Shown: positions 34,120-43,557, counted from the first letter of the stretch. The stretch is 64,000 bases of DNA from JAPOKJ01 sp031421635 (GCA_031421635.1 JANOPA010000106.1:1-64000); one strand, 5' to 3'. Numbers and translations are program-made. Notes: generated by a model from the sequence alone, not told the origin.

Positions 34120-35777
34120 TTTATCGGTTGCTCCATAGTTACCTTCTTAGCGGCGTCCACAATCGCTGGTAAGTCATCTTCAAGTAAAAATCCTTCGCGA
34201 ATTAATTGCTGACCTGCATCTTGAACTTTTTTCACATAGTCGGCCGAGCTAGAGTAGCGTTCAGCAAGACTCAGCCGTGAATCGCTCGCCGGACGCACAG
34301 TCGAATTAGATGCAAAGGGAATGTAGGCCGCATTAAGGTTGCAAGCACGATCGTTCAAAGGAAGGTTTTGCGCGCCATGAGTCCCGAGCGGGACCACAAG
34401 ATCAGGCAGACGAATTCCGCCCAAGGAGTTCCCGTCGGCATCTCGCAAAGGCACTTGCACAATCGCTCCAGGTAAGTGCACGGGTGCTTGCAAAAGCGTC
34501 ACTTCATTAGGCTGAGGCTCAAGCGGCATGAGGCGGCTTGCGGGCGGTTCCTTGCCTTTGGCTACCCAGCGATCAAGATGCAGGAGGCTCGTGCGCAGCA
34601 CAGGGAAGAAATCCAGGCGCCCTGGCAATTGCTCACAAGTTTTCTCCACGGCGCGACCGTGCGAGGCACCCGCAATATCGTAAATTCTGACGTTACCCGG
34701 AACCGGTAGATCTTTCAGCCCGCTTGCACCGGTGCGCGACAAGGACGCCCTGATGTTGTAATAATCGGTCGTGACATTGGTTACAACCAGTAGGGGGCCC
34801 TTCATAGGCGATTGAGTTCGCGAAGCGGCAAGGCCTGCACCATCCTTCAATTCGAGAGTCTTGACGATATCTCGGTAGCTAAGAGGCTCTTCAGTGACGC
34901 CACGGTGCTCAGGGTGCGTAAATCTCGGGGTGAAAAAGGTACTCGAGGCGGGTCCCTTGCCGGCCACCAAAACATCGGCCAGCCCTGAAGCACTGGCATG
35001 AAGATGAAGACCATCAAAAACCCGTCGCGCTCCGACATGGTTAAAACCTTCAACGAGAAGTGTTTTGAGTAAGCGTGCAGTTTGCGAGTAGCCCACAGCC
35101 AACACCCTATCAATCCGCCCAACCATTGGTGCCAGCGCACTATCGGTCATCGCGTCGACGCTGCGCACGTCAAGGGCCGCGCTAGAAGCATTCGAAAAGC
35201 CTCGCAATAGATCCGCAAAATCCCGAATGGCGGCAAGACCTACACCTTCAACAAAACGAGTCACGCCGGTCTCGTCGACAAACGTCGGGAGCTTAATGCC
35301 CTGGCCGAGCTCCCATTGCACAGTGGCCACCGTAAAGCCCTGATGCTGTAAAAACCCTGTGCGTGGATCAAGCTCCAGGGGCAGAAAGTTCTCTCGCCCA
35401 CTGTTGTAAAGAAAGTGTGAGATCGGCCGACCTCGATTAGGCACGTCAATGAGCAGCGCGCCATTGCCCTTGGCATCACGCGCAGGCATGATCACCACAA
35501 AGGGAGCAAGGTACTCGACGCGACCGCGCGAATTCTTGGCTGCCTGATCCAATCCGGGAATGGGTTCATTCGCGGCAAGTTCGCCCTTGATTTCACCCTC
35601 TACACGCACGAAATGACCTGCCTTAAAGTGACCGTAAGCGCTCGTTTTGTTAACTTTGATTTCGACAATATTGGCTTGAACCACGGCACTCACCATAAGA
35701 GCAAAAATCACAAAGAAAAACTGTGCAAAATAGGCGCGAAGAGACTTAAAGAGAGTACGAAGTAACATAGTTGTCAT
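34116..35777 (-). CDS. exported alpha/beta hydrolase domain-containing protein (Abhydrolase_10-like)
   Basis: 553 residues with a hydrophobic N-terminal signal (FAQFFFVIFALMVSAVVQAN). Blocks such as NGALLIDVPNRGRPISHFLY, LAVGYSQTARLLKTLLVEGF (nucleophile serine) and YDIAGASHGRA (histidine) match a family of large secreted hydrolases of unknown substrate that is common in proteobacteria degrading complex organics. Two ATGs lie close together at the start and either would work. It is translationally coupled to the haloacid dehalogenase-like gene downstream. Confidence 0.8.
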   Translation of the reverse strand: MTTMLLRTLFKSLRAYFAQFFFVIFALMVSAVVQANIVEIKVNKTSAYGHFKAGHFVRVEGEIKGELAANEPIPGLDQAAKNSRGRVEYLAPFVVIMPARDAKGNGALLIDVPNRGRPISHFLYNSGRENFLPLELDPRTGFLQHQGFTVATVQWELGQGIKLPTFVDETGVTRFVEGVGLAAIRDFADLLRGFSNASSAALDVRSVDAMTDSALAPMVGRIDRVLAVGYSQTARLLKTLLVEGFNHVGARRVFDGLHLHASASGLADVLVAGKGPASSTFFTPRFTHPEHRGVTEEPLSYRDIVKTLELKDGAGLAASRTQSPMKGPLLVVTNVTTDYYNIRASLSRTGASGLKDLPVPGNVRIYDIAGASHGRAVEKTCEQLPGRLDFFPVLRTSLLHLDRWVAKGKEPPASRLMPLEPQPNEVTLLQAPVHLPGAIVQVPLRDADGNSLGGIRLPDLVVPLGTHGAQNLPLNDRACNLNAAYIPFASNSTVRPASDSRLSLAERYSSSADYVKKVQDAGQQLIREGFLLEDDLPAIVDAAKKVTMEQPIK

Positions 35778-35844
35778 TCATTGGTTTTCGACAAATTTCC
35801 TTAGGCCACCAATAATGCACGAACCCGAGTAAAACAGGCTCCTC

Positions 35845-37551
35845 ATGATTCACTCCAATGCTATTCCTGATCGCGCAGGCACCAATGCCTTTGAGGACGA
35901 TCCCGACTTTGAAGCACTGCTCAAGCTTTATCTTGAACCAAAGCTCTTTGACCATTTACTGCCACACTTTAAGCGCCTAGGTGCGCGAGTGGGTGGGCCC
36001 ATGGAGCAATGGGCGCGTGATGCAGACATCAATCCGCCTGTCTTGGTGCATCGCACGAAGCGCGGCATCGATCAGCAAAGCGTCATTAAGCATCCCTCTT
36101 ATATTGAGATGGAACGCATCGCTTTTGAAGAGTTCGGGCTGGCCGCCATGTCGCACCGCGATGGCGTGCTCGGATGGCCTGGGACCATGCCCGCAGCGGC
36201 CAAATACGCTCTCAGTTATCTTTTTGTTCAGGCCGAGTTTGGGCTATGCTGCCCGCTCTCCATGACAGATTCTTTGACGCGTACCTTACGGAAATTTGGC
36301 GACGAAAGTCTAGTCAACCGTTATCTCGCCGACCTGACCTCCCAAGACTTGGACACTCTGGCCCAGGGAGCCATGTTTATGACGGAGCAGGGTGCGGGTT
36401 CAGATGTCGCCGCTACGGAAACTCGTGCAGAGCTTGACGAAACCTCAGCCCTTCAGGCACAGACCAATCTCGCCGCGCATCCCGCTTGGCGACTGCACGG
36501 CGACAAATGGTTCTGCTCAAATCCAGACGCTGCACTGGCAATGGTTCTAGCGCGCAGTGAGCCCAATGAAACCGGCATGCGGGGAGTCTCGCTGTTTCTT
36601 TTGCCTAGACTTTTGCCGGATGGTTCCCGTAATCATTACCGCATCGTGCGCCTCAAGGACAAACTGGGAACACGTTCGATGGCCAGCGGTGAAATTCATC
36701 TGGAGGGGGCAAGAGCCTGGCTTGTAGGCGAGCGTGGGCGTGGCTTCGTGCAAATGGCCGATATGGTGAATAACTCCCGTCTATCAAATGGCATGCGTGC
36801 AGCGGGTATGATGCGCCGAGCGGCGTCAGAGGCGCTCTTTATCGCACGCCAGCGCCGAGCCTTTGGTAAGCGCTTGCTCGAGATGCCGCTCATGCAAAAG
36901 CAATTGGCAAAGATCCTGATGTCCACAGAACAGGCAAGGTCCATGATGTTTCAAGCAGCCGAGTGCTTGCGACGCGCGGACGCGGGCGATCGCGACGCAT
37001 ACGCCCTGGCTCGACTGCTCACCCCCTTGATTAAATTCCGTGCTTGTAGAGACGCTCGCAAAGTCACCGGTGATGCCATGGAGGTGAGGGGCGGTTGTGG
37101 GTATATTGAAGAATGGGGCGACGCGAGATTAGTACGCGATGCTCATCTCGGTTCGATCTGGGAGGGCACCAGCAATATTGTTGCCTTAGATGTGATGCGC
37201 GCGATTCAGCGTGAAAACGCGCTGCCAATCTGGGTCGATCACTTAGGCAAACTACTCACCGAATCAAAATTCAAGCAAATCGAAAAAGAAAATCTTGCTG
37301 TCCTGATCGAACGGGCCTGCGAATTTGCACGCTCAGCCTCTCAAAAAGGCGCTGAAAGCATGGCCCGCCAAGCCGCCTCCGCGCTCTATCATTTGACGGC
37401 GGCTGTAGTCATGTCGTGGGAGGCCGCCAAAACCGGTTCGGCAAGACGGCAACTTTTGGCGGAGTTGGTTTTAACCCATCGGCTTATCCCGCGCGACCCT
37501 CTTGAAGTAACGTCAGAGCAAAGCCTAGCGGCTCTATTCGGAGATCTCTAA
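35845..37551 (+). CDS. acyl-CoA dehydrogenase, AidB-like
   Basis: 568 residues, longer than ordinary acyl-CoA dehydrogenases (~380), as in the AidB group. Characteristic blocks are FMTEQGAGSDVAATETRAEL, KWFCSNPDAALAMVLAR, RGCGYIE-type GGCGYIEEWGDARLVRDAHL and SIWEGTSNIVALDVMRAI. AidB binds FAD and DNA in E. coli and is part of the response to alkylating agents, while other members act as ordinary dehydrogenases. No alkylation-repair genes adjoin it, so a metabolic role is as likely. It is divergent from the exported hydrolase. Confidence 0.88.
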   Translation: MIHSNAIPDRAGTNAFEDDPDFEALLKLYLEPKLFDHLLPHFKRLGARVGGPMEQWARDADINPPVLVHRTKRGIDQQSVIKHPSYIEMERIAFEEFGLAAMSHRDGVLGWPGTMPAAAKYALSYLFVQAEFGLCCPLSMTDSLTRTLRKFGDESLVNRYLADLTSQDLDTLAQGAMFMTEQGAGSDVAATETRAELDETSALQAQTNLAAHPAWRLHGDKWFCSNPDAALAMVLARSEPNETGMRGVSLFLLPRLLPDGSRNHYRIVRLKDKLGTRSMASGEIHLEGARAWLVGERGRGFVQMADMVNNSRLSNGMRAAGMMRRAASEALFIARQRRAFGKRLLEMPLMQKQLAKILMSTEQARSMMFQAAECLRRADAGDRDAYALARLLTPLIKFRACRDARKVTGDAMEVRGGCGYIEEWGDARLVRDAHLGSIWEGTSNIVALDVMRAIQRENALPIWVDHLGKLLTESKFKQIEKENLAVLIERACEFARSASQKGAESMARQAASALYHLTAAVVMSWEAAKTGSARRQLLAELVLTHRLIPRDPLEVTSEQSLAALFGDL

Positions 37552-37646
37552 ACTATTTTGTCGGAAACTTTTACATGTTTTTGGGATTAGAATTTGCAGT
37601 GATAAAAATCACATACGAATCAACCACTTAGTGTTGTAAATCACGC

Positions 37647-37662
37647 TGGCATTGAAATTGCT
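37647..37662 (+). promoter_or_regulatory. sigma-54 (RpoN) type promoter
   Basis: TGGCATTGAAATTGCT has the -24 GG and -12 GC elements with exactly ten bases between them, matching TGGCAC-N5-TTGC except for one position. It lies 32 bases before the start of the PEP-CTERM protein gene. About 70 bases further upstream, TGTCGGAAACTTTTACA (TGT...ACA) could be part of an activator site. PEP-CTERM genes are known to be driven by RpoN with the PrsK/PrsR pair in some betaproteobacteria. Confidence 0.72.
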
Positions 37663-37693
37663 CTGAACGTTTCACCATAACGGAGACATAACA

Positions 37694-38668
37694 ATGACAT
37701 TTCTTTCTAAGTTTGCGGCGATCGCAGCATTCACCCTCAGCGCGCACGTAAACGCCGGCTCGATTTATTTTTTTGGCGATAGTCTTTCCGATACTGGGAA
37801 CGTTTCTCTCGCCACTAACGGAGCCTTTCCAGATCCCAATTTACCCTATGCCCCAGGCCAGTACACCGATAAGTTCGGTGGCGGAGTTTGGACAGCTCAG
37901 TTTGTGAGCCTGCTAGGCCAACCGTCCGTCATGTCTGCCCCATCTTTGGCGGGCGGCAACAATTACGCCTGGGCCGGCGCCACGACAGGTCCAGGGAATG
38001 TTCCTGGTCTGGGCGGTCAAGTGGCGGCTTACCTTAACCCAGTCACGGGCCCCGCGGGTGCATCGCAGGCGAGCGATCTGTTCGCCATCGTAATCGGCGG
38101 CAATGACCTTCGTGCAGCCTTAGTCGCGGCAGCTCAGTCAGGTGCCAACGTTCCAGCAATTTTTAGCGCCGCCATCGCTAACGGTATGACCATCATCGAC
38201 AAGGCGGTCAAAGACCTTTATAACGATCAAGCTAGGCATTTTCTAATTTCCAACATGCCCGATGTTTCGAAAGCTCCCGAAACTAAGACGAACGGCGCTG
38301 GTGCTGTGGCCGGTGCTCTGTTGTTCGAACAACTTTGGAACCAGGCTTTTACCCAAGAAATTCTTAGCCTGAGCCAACTGAGCGGAATCGATGTGGATGT
38401 GCTCGACCTATTTGGTTTGGCTCAGCGCAGCAACGCGTTTTATGCTCAAGCGGGTATCACCGAGCTGAATACGCCCTGCTTCGCAACAGCTAACCCTGCT
38501 GTCTCCTGTCCGGCTTCGTTCTTCTCGGACACCTTGCATCCGAGCTCGGCGGCACACCGCTTAATCGCTCTTGAAGCGAGGAACGCGATTCCCCTGCCCG
38601 GCTCATTAGCGCTCCTCATGTTTGGTTTGTTTGGCGTGCTCTTTAGTTTACGCAAGAAGCTCGTTTAA
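37694..38668 (+). CDS. SGNH/GDSL-family hydrolase with a PEP-CTERM sorting tail
   Basis: 324 residues. Signal peptide (residues 1-21), then the GDSL block FFGDSLSDTGN with nucleophile Ser30, block III IVIGGNDL, and block V DTLHPSSAAH carrying the Asp-His pair. So all catalytic residues of a secreted esterase/lipase are present. The C-terminal ~25 residues, IPLPGSLALLMFGLFGVLF followed by SLRKK, are a PEP-CTERM-like tail (PLPG variant, membrane helix, basic end) recognised by exosortase. The protein is thus predicted to be processed and delivered to the surface or exopolysaccharide. GGAGA precedes the ATG, and the promoter looks RpoN-dependent. No exosortase lies in the window. Confidence 0.87.
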   Translation: MTFLSKFAAIAAFTLSAHVNAGSIYFFGDSLSDTGNVSLATNGAFPDPNLPYAPGQYTDKFGGGVWTAQFVSLLGQPSVMSAPSLAGGNNYAWAGATTGPGNVPGLGGQVAAYLNPVTGPAGASQASDLFAIVIGGNDLRAALVAAAQSGANVPAIFSAAIANGMTIIDKAVKDLYNDQARHFLISNMPDVSKAPETKTNGAGAVAGALLFEQLWNQAFTQEILSLSQLSGIDVDVLDLFGLAQRSNAFYAQAGITELNTPCFATANPAVSCPASFFSDTLHPSSAAHRLIALEARNAIPLPGSLALLMFGLFGVLFSLRKKLV

Positions 38669-38752
38669 AGCGGATCGATGCTGGGGCGCTTAACCGTCGC
38701 CTCAGCCACTCCGTCCTGAAAGTAGTATCGGGCGATAGACGATAATGCGGGC

Positions 38753-39340
38753 ATGCACCGCACAATCTTCACCACACCCGTGGTTCGCGCCTTACTCAGG
38801 GGCTTTTCCCTAAGCTTCATGAAACTCGCTGGCTGGAAGGTCGAAGGTAGTCGACCCACCGCCTCCGAGCAATGCGTTTTAATCGCAGCGCCCCATACCA
38901 GTAATTGGGACCTTCCGTTTACGTTGATGGTCGCGTTTGTTTTGAATCTCAATCTCTATTGGATGGGTAAGCAGAGCATCTTTAAGCCGCCCTTCGGTGC
39001 GATTATGAGATGGCTTGGCGGCATTCCAGTGGATCGAAGCAAAAGCACCAACCTGGTTGCGGACTCGTCAAAGGCACTTCTCGATGCCGATGGACCGGTT
39101 CACCTGGTGGTTCCTCCAGAAGGGACAAGAAGCAAGGTTCGTTACTGGAAAACCGGGTTTTACTACATCGCACTGGGCGCCAATGTTCCGATCAGTTTGG
39201 CTTATATGGATTATGAAAAAAAGCGTGCAGGAATAGGGCCAACACTCATGCCTAGCGGCAACATCGAGAAAGACATGCTAGTCATCAAGGCGTTCTATGC
39301 CCAGTTCAAAGGAAAGAACGCAGATCAGTTCGAGAGCTGA
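38753..39340 (+). CDS. lysophospholipid acyltransferase (PlsC-like) family protein
   Basis: 195 residues. The HX4D acyltransferase motif is HTSNWD (His48, Asp53), followed by KQSIFKPPFGAIMRWLGGIP and the substrate-binding VVPPEGTRSK. The family transfers acyl groups to lysophosphatidic acid or related lipids at the inner membrane. It is shorter than PlsC (about 240 residues), so the exact acceptor is open. Confidence 0.85.
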   Translation: MHRTIFTTPVVRALLRGFSLSFMKLAGWKVEGSRPTASEQCVLIAAPHTSNWDLPFTLMVAFVLNLNLYWMGKQSIFKPPFGAIMRWLGGIPVDRSKSTNLVADSSKALLDADGPVHLVVPPEGTRSKVRYWKTGFYYIALGANVPISLAYMDYEKKRAGIGPTLMPSGNIEKDMLVIKAFYAQFKGKNADQFES

Positions 39341-39391
39341 GTAGGGTAGGCGGCATCAGGACCCGCACTATTTGTAACTATGTCGTCGCGA

Positions 39392-39887
39392 TTAGCTGCC
39401 AATTCGCATTGGAGCGTTGAGCTTACGCAACAGGGCAAGCACACTTTGAACGACAATGCGGCTGGTCTTCGGGTTCTCAGAAGGGATATTCTCAATTTCC
39501 ATCGAAAACTTCGCTGCGTCTGAGTCCACTTGTATTGAATGAATATTTTTGGTCAGAGAAGGATCGGCCCAGATCTCCACTTGCGTACGCTCTGCACCAA
39601 TACCGGCTAAGGCTAAGGCTAAGGCTGCAACCACATTGACATTGGCTGGGAAACCTCGCAGGGCCTCGAGGGCATTACCGCTAAACACACAAAAGGGTGC
39701 GGTCAACCCCTCAACACTGAAACCCGCCGACAAGCCGAGCTGCTTTGTTTAAGTCGCGAGTCGACACGGCAGTGAGTCGCAGCCCAGGAATCATTTCCTC
39801 ATCCAAGCGCTTTGCAAGCACGCCACCTACAGCACCCAGGCCCGCTACGGCGACCCGAAGCATCGGCGCGGGTCTGGTCTCGAGCAT
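39392..39887 (-). pseudogene. nadX: aspartate dehydrogenase remnant with the central part deleted
   Basis: The 5' piece (ATG 39887 to a stop at 39711) encodes a Rossmann start, LRVAVAGLGAVGGVLAKRLD, to about residue 55. The 3' piece, in another frame (39733-39392), encodes the conserved C-terminal domain: VEGLTAPFCVFSGNALEALR, GFPANVNVVAAL and IENIPSENPKTSRI. About 100-130 residues normally between them are missing. Aspartate dehydrogenase makes iminoaspartate for NAD synthesis, or degrades aspartate. The combination of deletion and frame change should abolish activity. The gene lies between the acyltransferase and a VOC gene. Confidence 0.75.
39605..39626. repeat. hexanucleotide tandem repeat inside the aspartate dehydrogenase remnant
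   Basis: Three full copies of GGCTAA plus GGCT. On the minus strand it encodes alternating Ala-Leu (AALALALAG) where intact relatives usually read about AALSLAG. It is an in-frame expansion likely caused by slippage. Confidence 0.8.
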
Positions 39888-39894
39888 CACATCC

Positions 39895-40365
39895 CTATTT
39901 TGCGAAGAGCTGACTCAGGTCTCCAAAGGCCTTGAACTCGAGAGCATTTCCCGAAGGGTCCAGAAAAAACATCGTCGCTTGCTCACCCACTTCGCCTTTG
40001 AAACGCACGTAAGGTTCAATCACAAACTTGGTACCCACCGACTGAAGCTTGGCCGCCAAGGCTTCCCATTCATGCATTGGCAGAATGCCCCCGAAGTGGC
40101 GCACCGGCACGTCGTGACCGTCGACTGCATTATTGGAGCGATGACCCCATTCGTCGGGCGCCAAATGAGCAACAATTTGGTGCCCGTAAAAATCAAAGTC
40201 TACCCAATCCGGCGCACTTCGGCCCTCGGGACAACCGAGAAGCTCGCCATAAAAGCTGCGTGCCTCAGCGATATCTCGAACCGGAAAAGCAAGGTGAAAA
40301 AGTGCTCGTTTCGGGGCACTGTCAGGAATTGATTTTGGCGAAGCGATTGCTGCTTGAGCGGACAT
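39895..40365 (-). CDS. VOC family protein, dioxygenase-like
   Basis: About 156 residues from the ATG at 40365; the frame opens further upstream but without family likeness. Blocks LFHLAFPVRDIAEARSFYGE, HQIVAHLAPDEW and TMFFLDPSGNALEFKAF place it in the glyoxalase/dioxygenase VOC group, with the usual histidine and glutamate metal ligands. Similar proteins are annotated as extradiol-dioxygenase-like and have no fixed substrate. It ends just before the broken aspartate dehydrogenase gene. Confidence 0.84.
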   Translation of the reverse strand: MSAQAAIASPKSIPDSAPKRALFHLAFPVRDIAEARSFYGELLGCPEGRSAPDWVDFDFYGHQIVAHLAPDEWGHRSNNAVDGHDVPVRHFGGILPMHEWEALAAKLQSVGTKFVIEPYVRFKGEVGEQATMFFLDPSGNALEFKAFGDLSQLFAK

Positions 40366-40422
40366 ATTAAAACCTATTGAGCGAAGCCTGAATTTTAGAG
40401 CATCTTGCCGTCGAGCCAGCAA

Positions 40423-41691
40423 TTAGCGAGTCATGGCGCCGTACACCAGGGCTTGAACTTGCTCACGATAATATTTTCTGAGCTCACCGGGGGCGGCCGT
40501 GCCCACGACCACGACCAACTTCTCTTTCGGATCGGCAAAAAAAACCGTGCCATAGGCACCGTTCCAGGAGTACTCCCCAACATTGCCGGGGATCGCAGCC
40601 AAGCCCGGCTGCAAACGTACGGCTACCCCTAGACCGAAGCCATAGCCCTCACGATGGCCTTCGACCGTTCCAACCATATTACGAATTTCTGGTCCGAGAT
40701 GATTGGAGGTCATGAGCGCCACCGTTTGTGGGCTCAAAATTCGTTTATCGTCCAACACACCACCATTCATAAGCATCTGACCGAAACGCAGGTAGTCGGG
40801 TACAGTAGAAAATGCGCAGGCCCCTCCACAGTCCGATTTCGTTTGTTGATCGATTACAACGATTGACTGAGGCTTGCCATCCAGCGGATTGTTTGCAAAA
40901 GGCTTGGCTATGCGGGCCCGTTTTGCGGCGGGCACGGCGAAGGTGGCATCTACCATGCCAAGCGGTGTCCAGACCTTATCTTGCAAATACTCGCCGAGTC
41001 GCTTACCAGTAACCTTCTCGACGACAGCCCCCAAGACATCGGTGGAAAAACTATATTCGAATTGCACGCCAGGTTGATGAGCAAGGGGTAATTTCGTAAT
41101 ACGATCAATGAATTCCTGAGTGGTTCCTTCCAGCGCCGGTGTGGTCCCACTGGGATACAGCTTGGCAATTGGATGATCGCCGCGACCGCCGTAAGTTAGG
41201 CCCGACGTATGGCGCATTAAGTCCTGAACAAACATCGGTCGGTTCTGAGCTACAAGCTTGAGGCTACCGTCGGCTTGGGGCACGCCGACCTGCATCTGAG
41301 CAAAATCAGGGAAGTAGCTTGCGACCGGACTTCTAAGCGGCAGTCGACCTTCTTGATTGAGCGTCAGCGCGGCCACACTGGTCATGATCTTGGTCATGGA
41401 CGCGAGAGCAAAAATTGCATCGATTGGCATCGGAGTGCCCTGGGCTTTGTCGAGATAGCCGTAGGCTTTCTGATAGATCAGTTTCCCATCCCGGGCAATC
41501 GCAATCACCGCTCCTGGAACACGATTCGCCTTTATTTCGCGATCAAAGAAAGCGTCAATATTCCCGAGCCCTTCAGCGGAGAATCCGCCTTGGACAGGGG
41601 TGCCTCGCGCCAAGGGCTGAGCACTCAGGATAGGGGCAGTCGTGATCAATACACTCGCCAGCAAGGCGTAACCGTAGGTGATTTTCTTCAA
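40423..41691 (-). CDS. exported serine hydrolase, class C beta-lactamase fold (EstB-like)
   Basis: 422 residues from a TTG, with GGAG about ten bases upstream and no ATG in reach. The signal peptide is KITYGYALLASVLITTAPIL. The beta-lactamase-type SxxK motif is Ser98-Met-Thr-Lys101, the second motif is Tyr213 in FEYSFSTDVLG, and the tail has GEYSWNGAYGTVFFADP. These features match the penicillin-binding-protein-like esterases rather than true AmpC enzymes. It is probably a periplasmic esterase or peptidase; resistance should not be inferred. Confidence 0.86.
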   Translation of the reverse strand: MKKITYGYALLASVLITTAPILSAQPLARGTPVQGGFSAEGLGNIDAFFDREIKANRVPGAVIAIARDGKLIYQKAYGYLDKAQGTPMPIDAIFALASMTKIMTSVAALTLNQEGRLPLRSPVASYFPDFAQMQVGVPQADGSLKLVAQNRPMFVQDLMRHTSGLTYGGRGDHPIAKLYPSGTTPALEGTTQEFIDRITKLPLAHQPGVQFEYSFSTDVLGAVVEKVTGKRLGEYLQDKVWTPLGMVDATFAVPAAKRARIAKPFANNPLDGKPQSIVVIDQQTKSDCGGACAFSTVPDYLRFGQMLMNGGVLDDKRILSPQTVALMTSNHLGPEIRNMVGTVEGHREGYGFGLGVAVRLQPGLAAIPGNVGEYSWNGAYGTVFFADPKEKLVVVVGTAAPGELRKYYREQVQALVYGAMTR

Positions 41692-41890
41692 GGGGCGAGC
41701 TCCAACAATGGGCGAGTAAGGTATGGATGATCGAGTCGATCAAGGCGATTGAATAGGTCGGCCCTGAACAAGAGGTCCGGGCCACTTAGAATGTAACTTA
41801 GGGCCACAACCTGAGTCGAACTCGCGTCTCGAAAATCAATCGCATGGAAACTCAAAAAACTCAGCGTTCGGCGACAAGTCCTGGCGCGTC

Positions 41891-43525
41891 TCAGTGCTTG
41901 ACCGCTGGCGCTGCTGCCAATGAAACACTTAGATATTGCCGTGCGAGCGTAAGGAAATCCTGCACCTTAGGTCGGCCAGAATGTTCCTCTTCCAAAATTT
42001 CGCCTACGCGTTGCGCGAGCGAAGCCGCTAAGGCGGCGTCCAAAAATAGTAGTCTCGAACGTCGAGCCAAAACATCCTCTACCGTGCGAGCATATTCATA
42101 GCGGGCAGCGAACCGCACCATCGCCTCACTAAATCCGGGACTTAACATCACCTCGGCTCCAGGCAGAGTTTGCACGAAGTGCTGCTCCGAGCCGTACGAA
42201 TGCCATCCAGGAGCCTCACTCATTGAGTGATACCCGCCCGAGACTTGTTTCTCACCACCTTTTAGCACCATTGTGTTGGTCACTCCGGCCGGGCTACGCT
42301 TCGCTAGCCCGCGCGCAAAACAATGTTCTAAAACATCTTCGGCCATGGCTCGATAGGTCGTCCATTTGCCTCCTGTGACCGTGACCAGCCCAGATCGGCT
42401 GACTAAAATTGTGTGTTCTCGACTCAATCCCTTGGTGTTGTCACCGTCATCATCGAGTGGCTTGACCAATGGCCGAAGCCCCACCCACATACTTTTAATA
42501 TCAGCGCCTGTCGGCGCCCGGCTCAGATAGCGCGCCGTTTCTTCAAGGATGAAATCCAATTCACCTTTGAAGGCTTGTGGCTCGCGAGCAATGTCGTCGC
42601 GCGGTGTGTCGGTGGTTCCGAGGATGACCTTACCCAACCATGGCACGGCGAAGAGCACTCGACCGTCCTGAGTCTTAGGCACCATCAAGGCATGATCACT
42701 ACGCAAGAAACTTTGATCGACCACCACATGCACACCCTGGCTAGGAGCCACCATTGGTTTCACGGGACGACCACTCTTGCTGGGCACCTTCTCACCGTCT
42801 TGCTGGCGCAAATCGTCCACCCAAACCCCGGTGGCGTTGATCACGCACTTAGCCTGAATGACATAGGTCTTTCCAGTTTCAGTATCTTCAGCCTCAAGAC
42901 CGACTATTTTTTCCTCAGCGTACAAGAGACGCGTGGCACGACAATAGTTGATTAACAAGGCGCCTTGATCGGCGGCAGTACGGGCAAGCGCCAAGGCAAG
43001 CTTCGTGTCATTAAACTGACCGTCCCAGTACTTCACACTTCCGCGTAACCCTTGCGATTTTGCGGCGGGAAATACAGCTAAAGTTTCTTTGCGATCTAAA
43101 AACTCCGTTTTGCCAAGACCGGCTTTACCAGCCAGCGCATCATAAAGTTTCAGGCCAGCGCCGTAAAATGGCATTTCCCACCATTGATAGGACGGCATGA
43201 TGAAGGGAAGTGGTTGCGCTAAATGGGGCGCATTGTTGAGCAAGGTGGTCCGTTCCTGTAATGCCTCGCGCACCAAGGACACATTGCCCTGCGCTAAGTA
43301 ACGAACGCCACCATGCAGGAGTTTGGTAGCACGGGAGGACGTTCCCTTCGCGAAATCATGCGACTCGACTAAAACGACTTTAAAGCCACGCGACGCCGCG
43401 TCTAAAGCCACACCCAAGCCTGTTGCCCCACCACCCACCACGGCAAAGTCATAACGGTGCGCACGGGCTAAACGCTCGAGCAGCAGGTGCCTAATTGATG
43501 GAAGTGTCTCAATTGCCTTAGCCAT
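41891..43525 (-). CDS. glpD: aerobic glycerol-3-phosphate dehydrogenase
   Basis: 544 residues. The FAD-binding loop DFAVVGGGATGLGVALDAAS and the family signature VESHDFAKGTSSRATKLLHG are followed by GGVRYLAQGN. The C-terminal domain contains VGLRPLVKPLDDDGDNTKGL and TVTGGKWTTYRAMAEDVL. The enzyme oxidises sn-glycerol-3-phosphate to dihydroxyacetone phosphate at the inner membrane and feeds the quinone pool. No glpF or glpK adjoin it. Upstream are three TTCG half-sites ten bases apart, possibly a DeoR-family (GlpR) operator. Confidence 0.94.
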   Translation of the reverse strand: MAKAIETLPSIRHLLLERLARAHRYDFAVVGGGATGLGVALDAASRGFKVVLVESHDFAKGTSSRATKLLHGGVRYLAQGNVSLVREALQERTTLLNNAPHLAQPLPFIMPSYQWWEMPFYGAGLKLYDALAGKAGLGKTEFLDRKETLAVFPAAKSQGLRGSVKYWDGQFNDTKLALALARTAADQGALLINYCRATRLLYAEEKIVGLEAEDTETGKTYVIQAKCVINATGVWVDDLRQQDGEKVPSKSGRPVKPMVAPSQGVHVVVDQSFLRSDHALMVPKTQDGRVLFAVPWLGKVILGTTDTPRDDIAREPQAFKGELDFILEETARYLSRAPTGADIKSMWVGLRPLVKPLDDDGDNTKGLSREHTILVSRSGLVTVTGGKWTTYRAMAEDVLEHCFARGLAKRSPAGVTNTMVLKGGEKQVSGGYHSMSEAPGWHSYGSEQHFVQTLPGAEVMLSPGFSEAMVRFAARYEYARTVEDVLARRSRLLFLDAALAASLAQRVGEILEEEHSGRPKVQDFLTLARQYLSVSLAAAPAVKH

Positions 43526-43557
43526 AGCCTCATTTTTGAGAAAGACAATAATTATAG

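Noticed and set aside
40423..41691. Antibiotic-resistance beta-lactamase
   Set aside because: The SxxK and Tyr motifs fit the class C fold, but the overall pattern is that of EstB-like esterases and penicillin-binding-protein relatives; no AmpC-type KTG context or AmpR gene supports resistance.
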